Of a stretch of 64,000 bases of DNA, positions 34,740 through 44,428 are shown piece after piece. This DNA comes from Burkholderia plantarii. GTDB taxonomy: Bacteria; Pseudomonadota; Gammaproteobacteria; Burkholderiales; Burkholderiaceae. The DNA is taken from the NCBI RefSeq assembly GCF_001411805.1, contig NZ_CP007212.1:3596001-3660000 (forward strand), written 5' to 3'. The notes below the pieces were generated by a model. That model saw only the letters and a list, made by a program, of their open reading frames with translations, was not told the DNA's origin and searched no databases. Position 1 is the stretch's first letter; the number at the start of each line of letters is the position of its first letter. A program made the position numbers and the translations under genes.

Positions 34740-36350
34740 TCAGGCACGCTCGCGCAACGCGTCCGCGCGCGCGACGCGCCGGCCGGCCGCCGCGAGCCGC
34801 CACACCGGCACGGCCACCACGATCGCGAGCCCTCCCGCCACCGACAGCGCCGCCGCGAATCCGCTCGCGAAGCTGCCCGGCGCGACCGCCGCCACGCTCG
34901 CGCGCAGCGCCCCCGGCAGCGCGCCGATCGCATGCGCCGGGTCGCCCGCGAGCAGGTCCGACATGAAGCGCGCGTCGAGCCGCGCCCGCGCCGCCGGCTC
35001 CGTGGCCAGCGCCGCGCCGAGCGCCGCGTGGGTGCGCGAGGCCAGCACCGCGCCGAGCACGCCGATCGATGTGACGATCGCCGTGAAGCGCGTGGTGGTG
35101 CTGATCCCCGAGGCCATGCCGGTGCGCTCGGGCGGCACGCAGGCCATGATCGCCTTCTGCGTGTCGCCGTTCAGCACGCCGGCGCCGAGCCCGGTCACGA
35201 TCATGCCGAGCGCGACCGGCCCGTAGCCGCCGCGCGCAGCCACCAGCGCGGTCAGCAGGTTGCCCGCGCCCACCAGCGCGAGGCCGGCGGACAGCATCGC
35301 CGCGCCCGGCAGCCGGTGCGAGAGTCGCGCGCCCAGATACGGCCCGGCCACCATCGCCACCGCGAACGGCAGCATCCCCACGCCGGCCCGCACCGCCGCC
35401 CAACCGAACGCGTTCTGCAGGTAGAGCGGCAGGAACGTCATCATCACCTGCGCGCAGGCCGCGTAGCCGAACATGCCGAGCACGGCGGCCACGAAGCGCG
35501 GCTGGCCGAACAGCGCGAGGTCGATCATCGCGTGCGGCCGCCGCCGCTCGAGCCGCACGAAGCCGGCCAGCAGCAGCGCGCAGGCCGCGCCGCGCAGCAG
35601 CGTGGCGGCGCCGTGCCAGCCCTCGTCCTGCGCGCCGATCAGCGCCCAGATGCCGCTCGCGAGACCCGTGCCGAACAGCGCGCTGCCGGCCACGTCCACG
35701 CGCCCGGCGCCGGCGTTGCGCGATTCATCCACCGCGCGCCACGCGCAGCCGAGCAGCACCGCGCAGACCGGCAGGTTCAGCAGGAAGATCCAGCGCCAGC
35801 CGACCCACTGCGTGATCACGCCGCCGACGAGCGGCGCCACGGTGGTGGCGATGCCCATCGTCATGCCCCAGATCGCCCAGGCGCGCGCCCGTTCGCGCGC
35901 GTCGGGAAACGCGTGGGCGATCACGGCGAGCGCGGCGGTGAGCAGCATCGCGGCGCCCACGCCCTTGGCCGCGCGCGCGAGATTGAGGAACAGCACGCCC
36001 GGCGCGAGCCCGCAGGCGAGCGAAGCCGCCGCGAACGCGAGCAGGCCGAGCAGCATCATGCGCTTGCGGCCGTAGCGGTCGGCCAGCGCGCCCATCGGCA
36101 GCAGGCACGAGGCGAACGACACCATGTAGGCGCTGACCACCCATTCGGCGTCGGCAAAGCCGGCGTGGAACGCGCGCGCGATCGACGGCAGCGATACCGC
36201 GACGATATTGGTGTCGAGCGTGATCAGCGCGCAGGTGGCCGAGGCCGTGGCCAGCAGGAAGCCCGGCGAGCCGCGCCGGGGCCGGCCGCCGGCGCGGCTC
36301 CGCATGGCCCGCGCCGGTGCGGGATTCGTGTGGTTCGTGCTGCCCGTCAT
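34740..36350 (-). CDS. MFS drug transporter, DHA2 (EmrB/QacA) family
   Basis: The 536-residue, 14-helix protein has DHA2 signatures: LDTNIVAVSLPSIARAF in helix 1, GALADRYGRKRMML in loop 2-3 and GGVITQWVGWRWIFLLNLPV (antiporter motif C region). It would export toxic organic compounds with proton exchange. ATG 36350 follows AGGAG. It is divergent from the LysR gene 100 bp away, its probable regulator. No EmrA-type adaptor is adjacent. Confidence 0.88.
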   Translation of the reverse strand: MTGSTNHTNPAPARAMRSRAGGRPRRGSPGFLLATASATCALITLDTNIVAVSLPSIARAFHAGFADAEWVVSAYMVSFASCLLPMGALADRYGRKRMMLLGLLAFAAASLACGLAPGVLFLNLARAAKGVGAAMLLTAALAVIAHAFPDARERARAWAIWGMTMGIATTVAPLVGGVITQWVGWRWIFLLNLPVCAVLLGCAWRAVDESRNAGAGRVDVAGSALFGTGLASGIWALIGAQDEGWHGAATLLRGAACALLLAGFVRLERRRPHAMIDLALFGQPRFVAAVLGMFGYAACAQVMMTFLPLYLQNAFGWAAVRAGVGMLPFAVAMVAGPYLGARLSHRLPGAAMLSAGLALVGAGNLLTALVAARGGYGPVALGMIVTGLGAGVLNGDTQKAIMACVPPERTGMASGISTTTRFTAIVTSIGVLGAVLASRTHAALGAALATEPAARARLDARFMSDLLAGDPAHAIGALPGALRASVAAVAPGSFASGFAAALSVAGGLAIVVAVPVWRLAAAGRRVARADALRERA

Positions 36351-36450
36351 TGCCTCGCTCCTCGTATCGTGCCGGCGCCGATGGTAGCGAGGCCGCTGTT
36401 GCCGGTCGATAGCATAAGATGGCAACTTCATTCACGAATTCATTAATACC

Positions 36451-37398
36451 GTGAAGCTCGAACTGCGCCATCTGCGCTGCGTGCTGGCCGTCGCCGAGCA
36501 CCTGCATTTCGCCCGTGCCGCCGAGGCACTCGGCATCGCGCCGCCGTCGCTGACCAAGCAGATCCAGGAGGCCGAACGGCTGCTGCAGCTGCGCCTGTTC
36601 CACCGCAGCCGCCGCTCGGTCGAGCTGACGGCGGCCGGCGCCGCCTACGTCCCCGAGGCCGCCACCGCGCTCGCGGCGCTCGCGCGCGCGCACGAACTCG
36701 GCCAGCGCGCCGAGCGCGGCGAGCTGGGCCGGATCCGGATCGGCTATGTCGGCTCGGCCGCGTTCACGGGCGTGATGCAGCAGGCCGTGATCGGCTTTCG
36801 CGCGCGGCGCCCGCAGGTGGACGTGCAGCTGGCCGAGCTGCCGATGGACGCGATCCCGGCGATGCTCGACGACGGCCGCCTCGATCTGGCCTACGTGCGC
36901 CCGCCCGTGAGCTGCCCCGACGGGATCCGGAGCGTGCGCGTCCACGCCGACGAATTCGTCGTCGCGCTGCCGGCCGCCTCGCCGCTCGCGGCGCTGCCGG
37001 CGATCGCGGCACGCCAGCTGCGCGACGCCGCGTTCACGCTGCCCGAGCAGCAGGGCGGCACCTTCGAGGTGGCGCGGCGCGGGCGCTTCACGCCGGCCAT
37101 CGAGTCGCGCCCGGGCACGCTCGCCGCCGTGCTCGCGCGCGTCTCGCTCGGCGACACGGTGGCGGTGGTGCCGGGCGCCGTGTGCGATTGCATCCGGCTG
37201 CCCGGCGTGGTCTACCGGCCGCTCGCCGGCAAGCCGGTGCGCTCGGAGATCGCCTTGCTGTTCCGCCACCACGAGCGTTCGCAGGCGGTGCGCGCGTTCC
37301 TGCGCCATGCCGCTGGCGACGAGGTGCCGGTGCCGGCGGGCAAGGACGCGGCGCGCACCCGAACATCCGCGCCGGCGCCTGGGCGGCGGATCGGCTGA
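36451..37398 (+). CDS. LysR family transcriptional regulator
   Basis: The 315-residue protein has the classic N-terminus: LRCVLAVAEHLHFARAAEALGIAPPSLTKQIQEAERLLQLRLFHRS in outline. The effector domain begins RIRIGYVGSAAFTGVM and is of the PBP2_BenM/CatM-like type. The start is a GTG at 36451. A GAATTC-centred AT-rich segment lies just upstream, in the shared promoter region with the divergent efflux gene. It probably represses or activates that pump. Confidence 0.88.
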   Translation: MKLELRHLRCVLAVAEHLHFARAAEALGIAPPSLTKQIQEAERLLQLRLFHRSRRSVELTAAGAAYVPEAATALAALARAHELGQRAERGELGRIRIGYVGSAAFTGVMQQAVIGFRARRPQVDVQLAELPMDAIPAMLDDGRLDLAYVRPPVSCPDGIRSVRVHADEFVVALPAASPLAALPAIAARQLRDAAFTLPEQQGGTFEVARRGRFTPAIESRPGTLAAVLARVSLGDTVAVVPGAVCDCIRLPGVVYRPLAGKPVRSEIALLFRHHERSQAVRAFLRHAAGDEVPVPAGKDAARTRTSAPAPGRRIG

Positions 37399-37419
37399 AT
37401 GCCGAAGGCACTGGCGATC

Positions 37420-37590
37420 CGGTCGGTGAACCGGCTGACGAACCGGCTGACGAGGACCGACGAACCGGCTGACGAACCGGCCGATGAGCCTGCCGACGAG
37501 CCGGACGATGCGCCGACCGGCGAACGGGACCGGCGAACCAGCCGACGAACCAACCGACAAACCGCCCGATAAACCGCCCGACGCTCCGCA
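37420..37590. repeat. Degenerate 12-bp tandem repeat, CCGACGAACCGG-like
   Basis: Units such as CTGACGAACCGG, CCGACGAACCGG and CCGATGAGCCTG recur about a dozen times between the LysR gene and the next gene, with substitutions and small gaps. No gene uses the array. Read on either strand it gives Pro-Ala-Asp-Glu-like or Gly-Ser-Ser-Ala-like repeats, but there is no start signal. Confidence 0.75.
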
Positions 37591-37765
37591 CCGCCACGGC
37601 AACCGTCGCATCGACCCACGCACGGCCCGCGCCACCCCGATTCCCGCTTGTTCGGCGAGCGCCCGCGCGCTTATCATCGTGCCGTACCGCGGCGCCCGCG
37701 CCTGCCCCGCCGGGCGGCGAACCGGGATGCCGGACCCGCACCGCCCCACCCATGACCGAACGCCG

Positions 37766-38734
37766 ATGCTCGCGCTCCTGTTGTTGATACCGCTTCTGGC
37801 CGGCCTGATCGCCGGCTCCCGGGACGGCGTGTTGGCCGGCCTCGCCGCCGGCGCGGTGGCGACCGTCGCCGAACTGCTGTTGCTGTCGGTGGCGGGCGTG
37901 CTGGCCCGGCGCCGCGATGCGAAGGCGGCCGCCCGCCGCGCCGCCGCCGCCGAAGACGCCGAACGCCTCGCCGCTCCCGACACCGTACCTCCCCCCACCT
38001 CCGCCAACGCGGCGATCGATGCGCACGCACCCACTCCAGCCCCGGTGCCGCCGCCCACGCCGCGCCCGATCGAAAGCCGCGCGCGCCGCCCCGACGACCG
38101 CCCGCGCCCGATCGACCTGCTGCCGAGCCCGCTCGGCAGCCGCTCCGCCTACCTTGGCGCCGACGACAGCCAGCCGCTGCCGGCCTTCCTCGGCGAACAC
38201 GCGAGCTACCAGCGCATCCTGCTCGACGTCGACCTGCGCGCGACCTCGCCCGGCGCCGTCTATCGCCAGCTCTACGCGGGCCTGCGCGCGGCCTGCCTCA
38301 AGCACGTCGACATCGACGAGAACGCCGCCGAACTGCAGCCCGCGATCGCGCCGCTCGACGACCTGCCCGAGCACTTCGAGGCCCACAAGCGCGCCGACGA
38401 CACGCTGTTCGTCGCGTTCCGCAGCCGCGACGCGCGCTGGGCCGGCTTCCGGCTCGGCCGCGACAGCTTCCGCTTCCCGCTCGACCGGCTCGCCGGGCTC
38501 GCGCTGAACGTCGGCATCCCGGCCAAGGGCGCGGGCGGCTACGAGATCGAGGCGGTGTTCGACCGCCCGCGCCGCGACACCGAGGCCGACGCCGACTGGC
38601 AATGGCACGGCAGCGCGTTCCAGCCCTCGCTGCCCTACGCGGACCGCCACTCGTTCGCGCTGCTCTACGCGCTGACCACGATCGCGCAGCTGTTCGACGT
38701 GCGGATCGTCTGCTCGACGTTCTCCGACTGCTGA
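37766..38734 (+). CDS. Membrane-anchored hypothetical protein with proline-rich linker
   Basis: The 322-residue protein has two N-terminal hydrophobic segments (LALLLLIPLLAGLIAG and VATVAELLLLSVAGVLA). A Pro/Ala/Arg-rich linker (about 60-120) and a folded C-terminal domain follow (HASYQRILLDVDLRATSPGAVYRQLYAGL through FALLYALTTIAQLFDVRIVCSTF). I do not recognise the domain. The start at 37766 was chosen because it begins the hydrophobic segment; longer in-frame starts run into the tandem repeat. It is 413 bp upstream of the penicillin-binding protein gene. Confidence 0.65.
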   Translation: MLALLLLIPLLAGLIAGSRDGVLAGLAAGAVATVAELLLLSVAGVLARRRDAKAAARRAAAAEDAERLAAPDTVPPPTSANAAIDAHAPTPAPVPPPTPRPIESRARRPDDRPRPIDLLPSPLGSRSAYLGADDSQPLPAFLGEHASYQRILLDVDLRATSPGAVYRQLYAGLRAACLKHVDIDENAAELQPAIAPLDDLPEHFEAHKRADDTLFVAFRSRDARWAGFRLGRDSFRFPLDRLAGLALNVGIPAKGAGGYEIEAVFDRPRRDTEADADWQWHGSAFQPSLPYADRHSFALLYALTTIAQLFDVRIVCSTFSDC

Positions 38735-39147
38735 GCGGCGCACCGCCGGGGCCGCCACCCCATCGCGTGCTTCGCCGAGCGATGCATGCGGGCGATCCGC
38801 CCACTCGCGACAACGCCATGACGGCGCCCGCTCGCGCCGCCCCCACCGCTCGTCGAATCGCCCGACCCGACCACCGGCGGCGTGCCCCGATGCCTTTGCG
38901 CACCGCACGCAGGGCGCCCCCAAAACGCAGCTCAAAACGCAGCTGAAAGCGCCCCCGCAACCCCGCCCGTCAACCCGGACCAACCGCTCCGCCGCGCCAC
39001 GAAATCCGCCCCCAATTCCCCGTTCCAGCGGCGGTTGCATCCGCGTCACAGTCCACCATTTTCTGTCCCACCGTATCTCGAATTCAGGACTACACTGATC
39101 GCGTTGCGGCGCGAGGGTCTGACGATTTGCGCCGTCTGGGAGATGCC
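38735..39147. other. Intergenic, 413 bp, promoter region of the penicillin-binding protein gene
   Basis: No gene is seen. The last 100 bp are less GC-rich and should contain the promoter of the gene at 39148. I cannot assign boxes with confidence. Confidence 0.4.
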
Positions 39148-42100
39148 ATGAATCGGCCGGTTATCCGAATCCCGCTGCGCGCCACCAGCACCGCCGTCCC
39201 GGTCTGGAAGCGCGTCAAATGGTTGCTCGTCGCGGCCGTGCTGATCGCACTGGTGGTGGTGGTGCGACTTTGTCAGATCGAATTCGCGACATCGCGATGG
39301 CAGGCGCGCTACCTGTCGAGTCTCGCGAGCGACGTCGGCTACACGATGGACGCCGGCCCCAGCGACAGCATCCGCTATCCGGCGAGCGGCCCCTACGACG
39401 TGCGCCTCGGCTATTCCCTACTGCCCGACTTCGAACGACGCCTCGCCGCGCGCGGCTACACGATCGCGGCGCAGGCGCGCGGCTCCGAGCGGCTGCTGTC
39501 GCTGGCCGACGAGGGCCTGTTCCTGCCCTACGACGAAAAGGATCAGGCCGGCCTGACGGTGCGCGACGCGCGCGGCGAGCCGATCTACGACGCCACGTTC
39601 CCGCACCGCGTCTATCAGGACTTCGATGCGATTCCGCCGCTGGTGGTGCGCTCGCTGCTGTTCATCGAGGACCGCTACCTGCTCGATCCCGACGCGCCCA
39701 ACCGCAACCCGGCGATCGACTGGCGCCGCTTCGGCCGCGCGCTGTCGGACCAGGCGCTACGCTACGTGAACCACAACCAGCAGACGCCGGGCGGCAGCAC
39801 GCTCGCCACCCAGATCGAGAAGTTCCGCCATTCGCCCGACGGCCGCACCGCCACGCCGCCCGAGAAGCTCCGGCAGATCGCCTCGGCCTCGGTGCGCGCC
39901 TATCTCGACGGCCCGCAGACGCTGCCGGCGCGCCGCCAGATCGTGGTGCGCTACCTGAACTCGGTGCCGCTCGCGGCGCGCGCGCGCGTGGGCGAGGTGA
40001 CCGGCATCGGCGACGGCCTCGCCGCCTGGTACGGGCGCGACTTCAACGAGGTGAACCGCATCCTCGCCGCGCCGCCCACCGACGCGAACCGCGCCGAGCA
40101 GGCCGCCACCTATCGCGAGGTGCTGTCGCTGCTGATCGCGCAGCGGGCGCCCTCGTTCTTCCTCAATCGCGGCTATGCCGACCTGCAGAAGCTGACCGAC
40201 AGCTACCTGCGGCTGCTGGCCAACGAAGGCGCGATCACGCCGGCGCTGCGCGACGCGGCGCTGGCCGCCAGCATCGAGCGGCACGCGCCGCCCGCGCTGC
40301 CGGCGCAGGCGTCCTACGTGGCGCGCAAGGCGATCACCTCGACGCGCTCGCGGCTGCTCGGCGCGCTCGGCCTGCAAAGCACCTACCAGCTCGACCGGCT
40401 CGATCTCGACGCCACCGTCACGCTCGACAACGCCGTGCAGCAGGCCGTGGCCGACCGGCTCGCGGCCGTGACCACGCGCGACGGCGCCAAGGCGGCCGGC
40501 CTGATCGGCCAGCAGATGCTGCGCCCCGGCGACGATCCGTCGAAGATCTCGTACAGCTTCACGCTCTACGAACGGCAGGGCGACGCGAACCTGCTGCGCG
40601 TGCAGACCGACAGCGTCGATCAGCCGTTCGACGTCAACCGCGGCGCGCGCCTGAACCTCGGCTCGACCGCGAAGCTGCGCACCGTGGTGACCTACCTGCA
40701 GATCGTCTCGCGGCTGCACGACCAGTACGCGCCGCTCTCCACCGACGAGCTGAAGCGCGTGCGGCCCGACCCGCAGGACGCGCTCACGCGCTGGTCGCTC
40801 GACTACCTGATCGCCACGCGCGACCGGTCGCTCGCGCCGATGCTCGACGCCGCGCTCGAACGCAGGTACTCGGCCTCGCCCGGCGAGACGTTCTATACCG
40901 GCGGCGGCGCGCAGACCTTCACCAACTTCGAGAAGAGCGAGAACGGCCAGATCCTGACGATCCGGCTCGCGTTCCGCAACTCGGTCAACCTCGTGTTCGT
41001 GCGGCTGATGCGCGACATCGTGCGCTACGAGATGGTGCAGACCTCGGGCGTGTCGGCGCGGTGGCTCGACGATCCGGACCTGCGCGCGCGCTATCTCGCG
41101 CAGTTCGTCGATCAGGAAAGCCGCGTGTATGTGAAGCGCTTCTACGTGAAGTACGCGGGCAAGCCGCCCGACGACGCGCTCGCGCTGATGCTCAAGACGG
41201 TGCGCAAGTCGCCGCCGAAGGTGGCCACCGTGTTGCGCAGCGTGGCGCCGGACGCGCCGCGCCCGTGGTTCGACACGCAGATGAAGACGGCGCTGAAGGG
41301 CACGCCGGCCGCCGGCCTCGCCGACGACGATCTGGCCGCGCTCTACGCGAAGTACGGCGCCGACCGCTTCAGCCTCAACGATCGCGGCTATATCGCCAGC
41401 GTGCATCCGCTCGCGCTCTGGACGCTCGCCTACCTGCGCGTGCATCCGGACGCGACGCTCGACGCCGTGCAGGGCGCGAGCCACGACGTGCGCTTCGCCT
41501 CCTACGCGTGGCTCTACAAGACCAGATACCACGCCACCCAGGACCGCCGGATCCGCCGCATGGTCGAGCTGAGCGCCTATCAGGAGATCGGCCGGTCGTG
41601 GCAGGCGCTGGGCTATCCGTTCGCGGCGCTCACGCCGTCCTACGCGGCCGCGATCGGCGCCTCGGGCGACCAGCCCGACGCGCTCGCGAAGCTGATCGGC
41701 CTCGTCACCAACGGCGGCGCGCAGGTGCCGACCGAGAGCGTCACGCAGCTCGCGTTCGCGAAGGACACGCCCTACGAAACGCACTTCGTGCATGCGGGCA
41801 CCGCGCCGAAGCAGCTGCTCTCGCCCGAGATCGCGGCGGCCGTGCAGCCGATGCTGCGCGACGTGGTGCAGAACGGCACCGGCAAGCGGCTCGCGCAGGG
41901 CATGACGTTCCCCGACGGCACGACGCTCGAGGTGTTCGGCAAGACCGGTACCGGCGACCAGCGCTTCAACGTCTACGCACCCGGCGCGCGGCTGATCGAA
42001 TCGCGCAAGGTGAATCGCAGCGCGACCTTCGTGTTCGGCATCGGCGACCGCTTCTTCGGCGTGCTGACGGCCAACACGCACGAGCCCTACGCGGCGCGCT

Positions 42101-42300
42101 ACGAATACACGAGCGCGCTGGCCGTACAGCTGCTGAAATCGCTGGCCCCGGCGCTGCAGCCGCTCGTCGAGGCGCCGGCCGCGAAGCCGGCCGTGACGAC
42201 GAAGGCCGCCGGCGACACCGGTGACACTGCCGGCGGCAACGCAGGAAACAGCAACGCGGCGCCGGACGCCGCCGCGACCGCCGCCGTCTCGCACGGCTGA
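39148..42300 (+). CDS. Bifunctional penicillin-binding protein, GT51 transglycosylase plus transpeptidase
   Basis: The 1050-residue class A PBP has one N-terminal membrane anchor (about 22-44). The GT51 domain follows, with FIEDRYLLDPDAPNRNPAIDWRR carrying the catalytic Glu, and GGSTLATQIEKFRHSPDG. The transpeptidase region has the SxxK Ser in LGSTAKLRT and a KTG triad in EVFGKTGTGDQRF. It polymerises and cross-links peptidoglycan in the periplasm. It is longer than PBP1a/1b and has an unusual insertion between the SxxK and KTG motifs, so it is a divergent paralogue. The ATG follows GGGAG. Confidence 0.85.
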   Translation: MNRPVIRIPLRATSTAVPVWKRVKWLLVAAVLIALVVVVRLCQIEFATSRWQARYLSSLASDVGYTMDAGPSDSIRYPASGPYDVRLGYSLLPDFERRLAARGYTIAAQARGSERLLSLADEGLFLPYDEKDQAGLTVRDARGEPIYDATFPHRVYQDFDAIPPLVVRSLLFIEDRYLLDPDAPNRNPAIDWRRFGRALSDQALRYVNHNQQTPGGSTLATQIEKFRHSPDGRTATPPEKLRQIASASVRAYLDGPQTLPARRQIVVRYLNSVPLAARARVGEVTGIGDGLAAWYGRDFNEVNRILAAPPTDANRAEQAATYREVLSLLIAQRAPSFFLNRGYADLQKLTDSYLRLLANEGAITPALRDAALAASIERHAPPALPAQASYVARKAITSTRSRLLGALGLQSTYQLDRLDLDATVTLDNAVQQAVADRLAAVTTRDGAKAAGLIGQQMLRPGDDPSKISYSFTLYERQGDANLLRVQTDSVDQPFDVNRGARLNLGSTAKLRTVVTYLQIVSRLHDQYAPLSTDELKRVRPDPQDALTRWSLDYLIATRDRSLAPMLDAALERRYSASPGETFYTGGGAQTFTNFEKSENGQILTIRLAFRNSVNLVFVRLMRDIVRYEMVQTSGVSARWLDDPDLRARYLAQFVDQESRVYVKRFYVKYAGKPPDDALALMLKTVRKSPPKVATVLRSVAPDAPRPWFDTQMKTALKGTPAAGLADDDLAALYAKYGADRFSLNDRGYIASVHPLALWTLAYLRVHPDATLDAVQGASHDVRFASYAWLYKTRYHATQDRRIRRMVELSAYQEIGRSWQALGYPFAALTPSYAAAIGASGDQPDALAKLIGLVTNGGAQVPTESVTQLAFAKDTPYETHFVHAGTAPKQLLSPEIAAAVQPMLRDVVQNGTGKRLAQGMTFPDGTTLEVFGKTGTGDQRFNVYAPGARLIESRKVNRSATFVFGIGDRFFGVLTANTHEPYAARYEYTSALAVQLLKSLAPALQPLVEAPAAKPAVTTKAAGDTGDTAGGNAGNSNAAPDAAATAAVSHG

Positions 42301-42339
42301 CCGGCACGCGGCACCGCTCGCGGCAGGCCGAAACGACAC

Positions 42340-42370
42340 GCGGGGCGCCGGCTCGTCACCGGCGCCCCGC
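42340..42370 (+). terminator. Hairpin after the penicillin-binding protein gene
   Basis: GCGGGGCGCCGG and CCGGCGCCCCGC form a 12-bp perfect stem with a 7-base loop, 39 bp after the stop and between convergent genes. There is no clear T-run. Confidence 0.6.
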
Positions 42371-42393
42371 GCGCTTTGCTGCCGGTATTGGGT

Positions 42394-42463
42394 TCGCCGC
42401 CCGCGCCGGGCCTCGCCGCCCGCGCCGGGCCTCGCCGCCCGCGCCGGGCCTCGCCGCCCGCGT
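42394..42463. repeat. 19-bp tandem repeat, three copies and a partial
   Basis: TCGCCGCCCGCGCCGGGCC is repeated perfectly at 42394-42412, 42413-42431 and 42432-42450, with a partial fourth copy. It ends just before the stop codon of the phosphatase gene. It is likely to vary in copy number between strains. Confidence 0.9.
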
Positions 42464-42480
42464 CGCTTCGCGCGCCGCGC

Positions 42481-44172
42481 TCAGCCGCGATGCGGCTTGC
42501 TCAGCATGATCGTCTCGAACAGCGAGTAATCGGGGTTCGGCGTCGAGTCGGCGCCGGCCGCGTGGTAGTAGCTGACCGTGATCGTGGTATTGCCGCCCGC
42601 CTCGCCCGGCTCGTAGTCGAACACGGCGATCCCGTAGCCGTTGCCGGCGTCGCGCCGCGCCGACCAGACGGCATCCTCGCGTGCATCGGCGCCGGGCCGC
42701 ACGAAGGTGCCGGCGGTGGCGCCCGGCACCGGCCGGTTCGGTCTGGTGAACACCATCGCCTGCGGCTGCCCGGTGGCCGGATCGTCACCATAGGTGTCGG
42801 TCGGCGCGCTGGTGCCGCCGCCGCCGAGGATCAGGTGGATCGTGCCGTGGCGCGTGTCGAAGGTGCGGTCCTCGGGATCGGCGGTGACCACCGGCTTCGG
42901 CTGCAGCGTGTCGACCACCGAGCCCGTCGTCGCGTCCATGCCCGCATGGTGATGGCAGCCGCGCACCGGGAAGCTGCGCTCGTAATCGTGATCGTGGCCG
43001 CACAGCACGAGATCGACGCCGTAGCGGTCGAAGAGCGGCAGCCACGCCTCGCGGATGCCCTTGTCGGAGCCGTTGCCCGACTTCGACGAGCTGAGCGCGT
43101 CCTGATGCATCTGCACCACGATCCAGTCGATCGACGCGTCGTGCGAGGCGTGCCGCAGCGTCTGTTCGAGCCAGCGCGTCTGCTCGCCCTGGCTGTAGCC
43201 GCGCACGTAGAACGAGGTGCCCGGCGGCACCGGCGCATGGCCGGTGCTGGCGGCCGGTACGAGCGGCGCGGGGCCGGCCACGAAGGCCGCGCCGTCCTGG
43301 TAGACCACGTCGTCGGCGTCGAGCGAGACGAACTGCACGGCGCCCACGCGGAACGTGTACCAGCGGCCCGGGAAACGCGTGCCGTTGCCGGGCAGCACGT
43401 AGCGCGCGAGATACGAATCGAGCCCCTGCGGGCCGTTGTGGAATTCGATCTCGTGATTGCCGGGGCACGGCATCCACGGGCGGTTCGCCGAGGACAGCTG
43501 GTTGTTGTTGCCGAAGTCGCGCCAGACGTCGGGCTGGTGCGCGGGATTCAGGTTCGCGTAGCAGAGGTCGCCGTTGAGCAGGTGGAACAGCGGCTGGAAG
43601 CGCTCCACCGCCTGCACCGCGAAGCGGCTCTGCGGCGACGACAGCACCCAGCCCGTGTTCGGCGTGGCCAGATCGCCGTAGCTGGTCCAGCGAAACGGCG
43701 CGCGTCCGCGCGGCGCGGTGCGGAAGCTCGCGGCGAACGGCTGCGCGGCGTTGGTGTCGTTGTCGGCGGTGACTTCGTAGCCGTACCGCGAGTCGGCCCG
43801 CAACCCGAGCAGGCGCGCGTGATAGGTACACACCACCGCGCCGTTCAGGCCGTCGGTATAGGTACGCTGCACGGCATGCACCGTGAACGGCCGGCCGGCG
43901 TCGCCCGACACGCGCACGCGCGGGTTCGCGGCCGGCGCGAGCGAGGCCCACGAGATCGTCACCTCGGACGACGGATCGTCGCCCCAGGTCAGGTGGATCT
44001 GTTCCGGCGTGCCGTCGGGCACGGTGGCGGCCGCGCGCGCGGCGCCGAGGCCGCTCGCGGTCGCGAGGCCGGACACGCCGGCCAGCTTCAGGAAACCGCG
44101 GCGCGAAACGGCTGCGTGCTGCGACGCATGCGGGCCGGCGGACGGTGCTTCGGGGGGAGTCTGTTTCGACAT
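42481..44172 (-). CDS. Tat-exported purple acid phosphatase-like metallophosphoesterase
   Basis: The 563-residue protein starts with a twin-arginine signal (SRRGFLKLAGVSGLATASGLGAARA, about 23-48). An N-terminal fibronectin-like domain (QIHLTWGDDPSSEVTISWAS, typical of purple acid phosphatases) is followed by the metal site motifs GDLA, LLNGDLCY, PGNHEIEFHN, VQMHQDAL and CGHDHDYERSF. It would hydrolyse phosphomonoesters in the periplasm or outside. It is a single gene, converging with the penicillin-binding protein gene. ATG 44172 is the first codon before the signal. Confidence 0.9.
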   Translation of the reverse strand: MSKQTPPEAPSAGPHASQHAAVSRRGFLKLAGVSGLATASGLGAARAAATVPDGTPEQIHLTWGDDPSSEVTISWASLAPAANPRVRVSGDAGRPFTVHAVQRTYTDGLNGAVVCTYHARLLGLRADSRYGYEVTADNDTNAAQPFAASFRTAPRGRAPFRWTSYGDLATPNTGWVLSSPQSRFAVQAVERFQPLFHLLNGDLCYANLNPAHQPDVWRDFGNNNQLSSANRPWMPCPGNHEIEFHNGPQGLDSYLARYVLPGNGTRFPGRWYTFRVGAVQFVSLDADDVVYQDGAAFVAGPAPLVPAASTGHAPVPPGTSFYVRGYSQGEQTRWLEQTLRHASHDASIDWIVVQMHQDALSSSKSGNGSDKGIREAWLPLFDRYGVDLVLCGHDHDYERSFPVRGCHHHAGMDATTGSVVDTLQPKPVVTADPEDRTFDTRHGTIHLILGGGGTSAPTDTYGDDPATGQPQAMVFTRPNRPVPGATAGTFVRPGADAREDAVWSARRDAGNGYGIAVFDYEPGEAGGNTTITVSYYHAAGADSTPNPDYSLFETIMLSKPHRG

Positions 44173-44428
44173 CGGCTGGCTCCGATCTTCTGTCTTATCG
44201 ATCGCACGGCCCGGCCCCGGCGGCCCGAAGGCGACACGGCGGCGACGGCGGCGACGGCTGGCGATGCACGAGGGCGGCGACGGCCCTCGCCACCGCCCGG
44301 AACCCCGACGATAGACCGGCAATCGTGACGCGCGGATGTCATGCGCGCAGCCATGGGCCGCGAACCGAACTTCATCCGGACGCTGCCCGACCGCCCGCGG
44401 GCCATGCGTGGGGCGGCCGGTTGCACGC

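Noticed and set aside
37420..37590. CRISPR array
   Set aside because: The units are 12 bp, degenerate and contiguous with no unique spacers, and no cas genes are present.
42394..42463. CRISPR or origin iterons
   Set aside because: A 19-bp head-to-tail repeat with no spacers, no AT-rich unwinding region and no replication gene.
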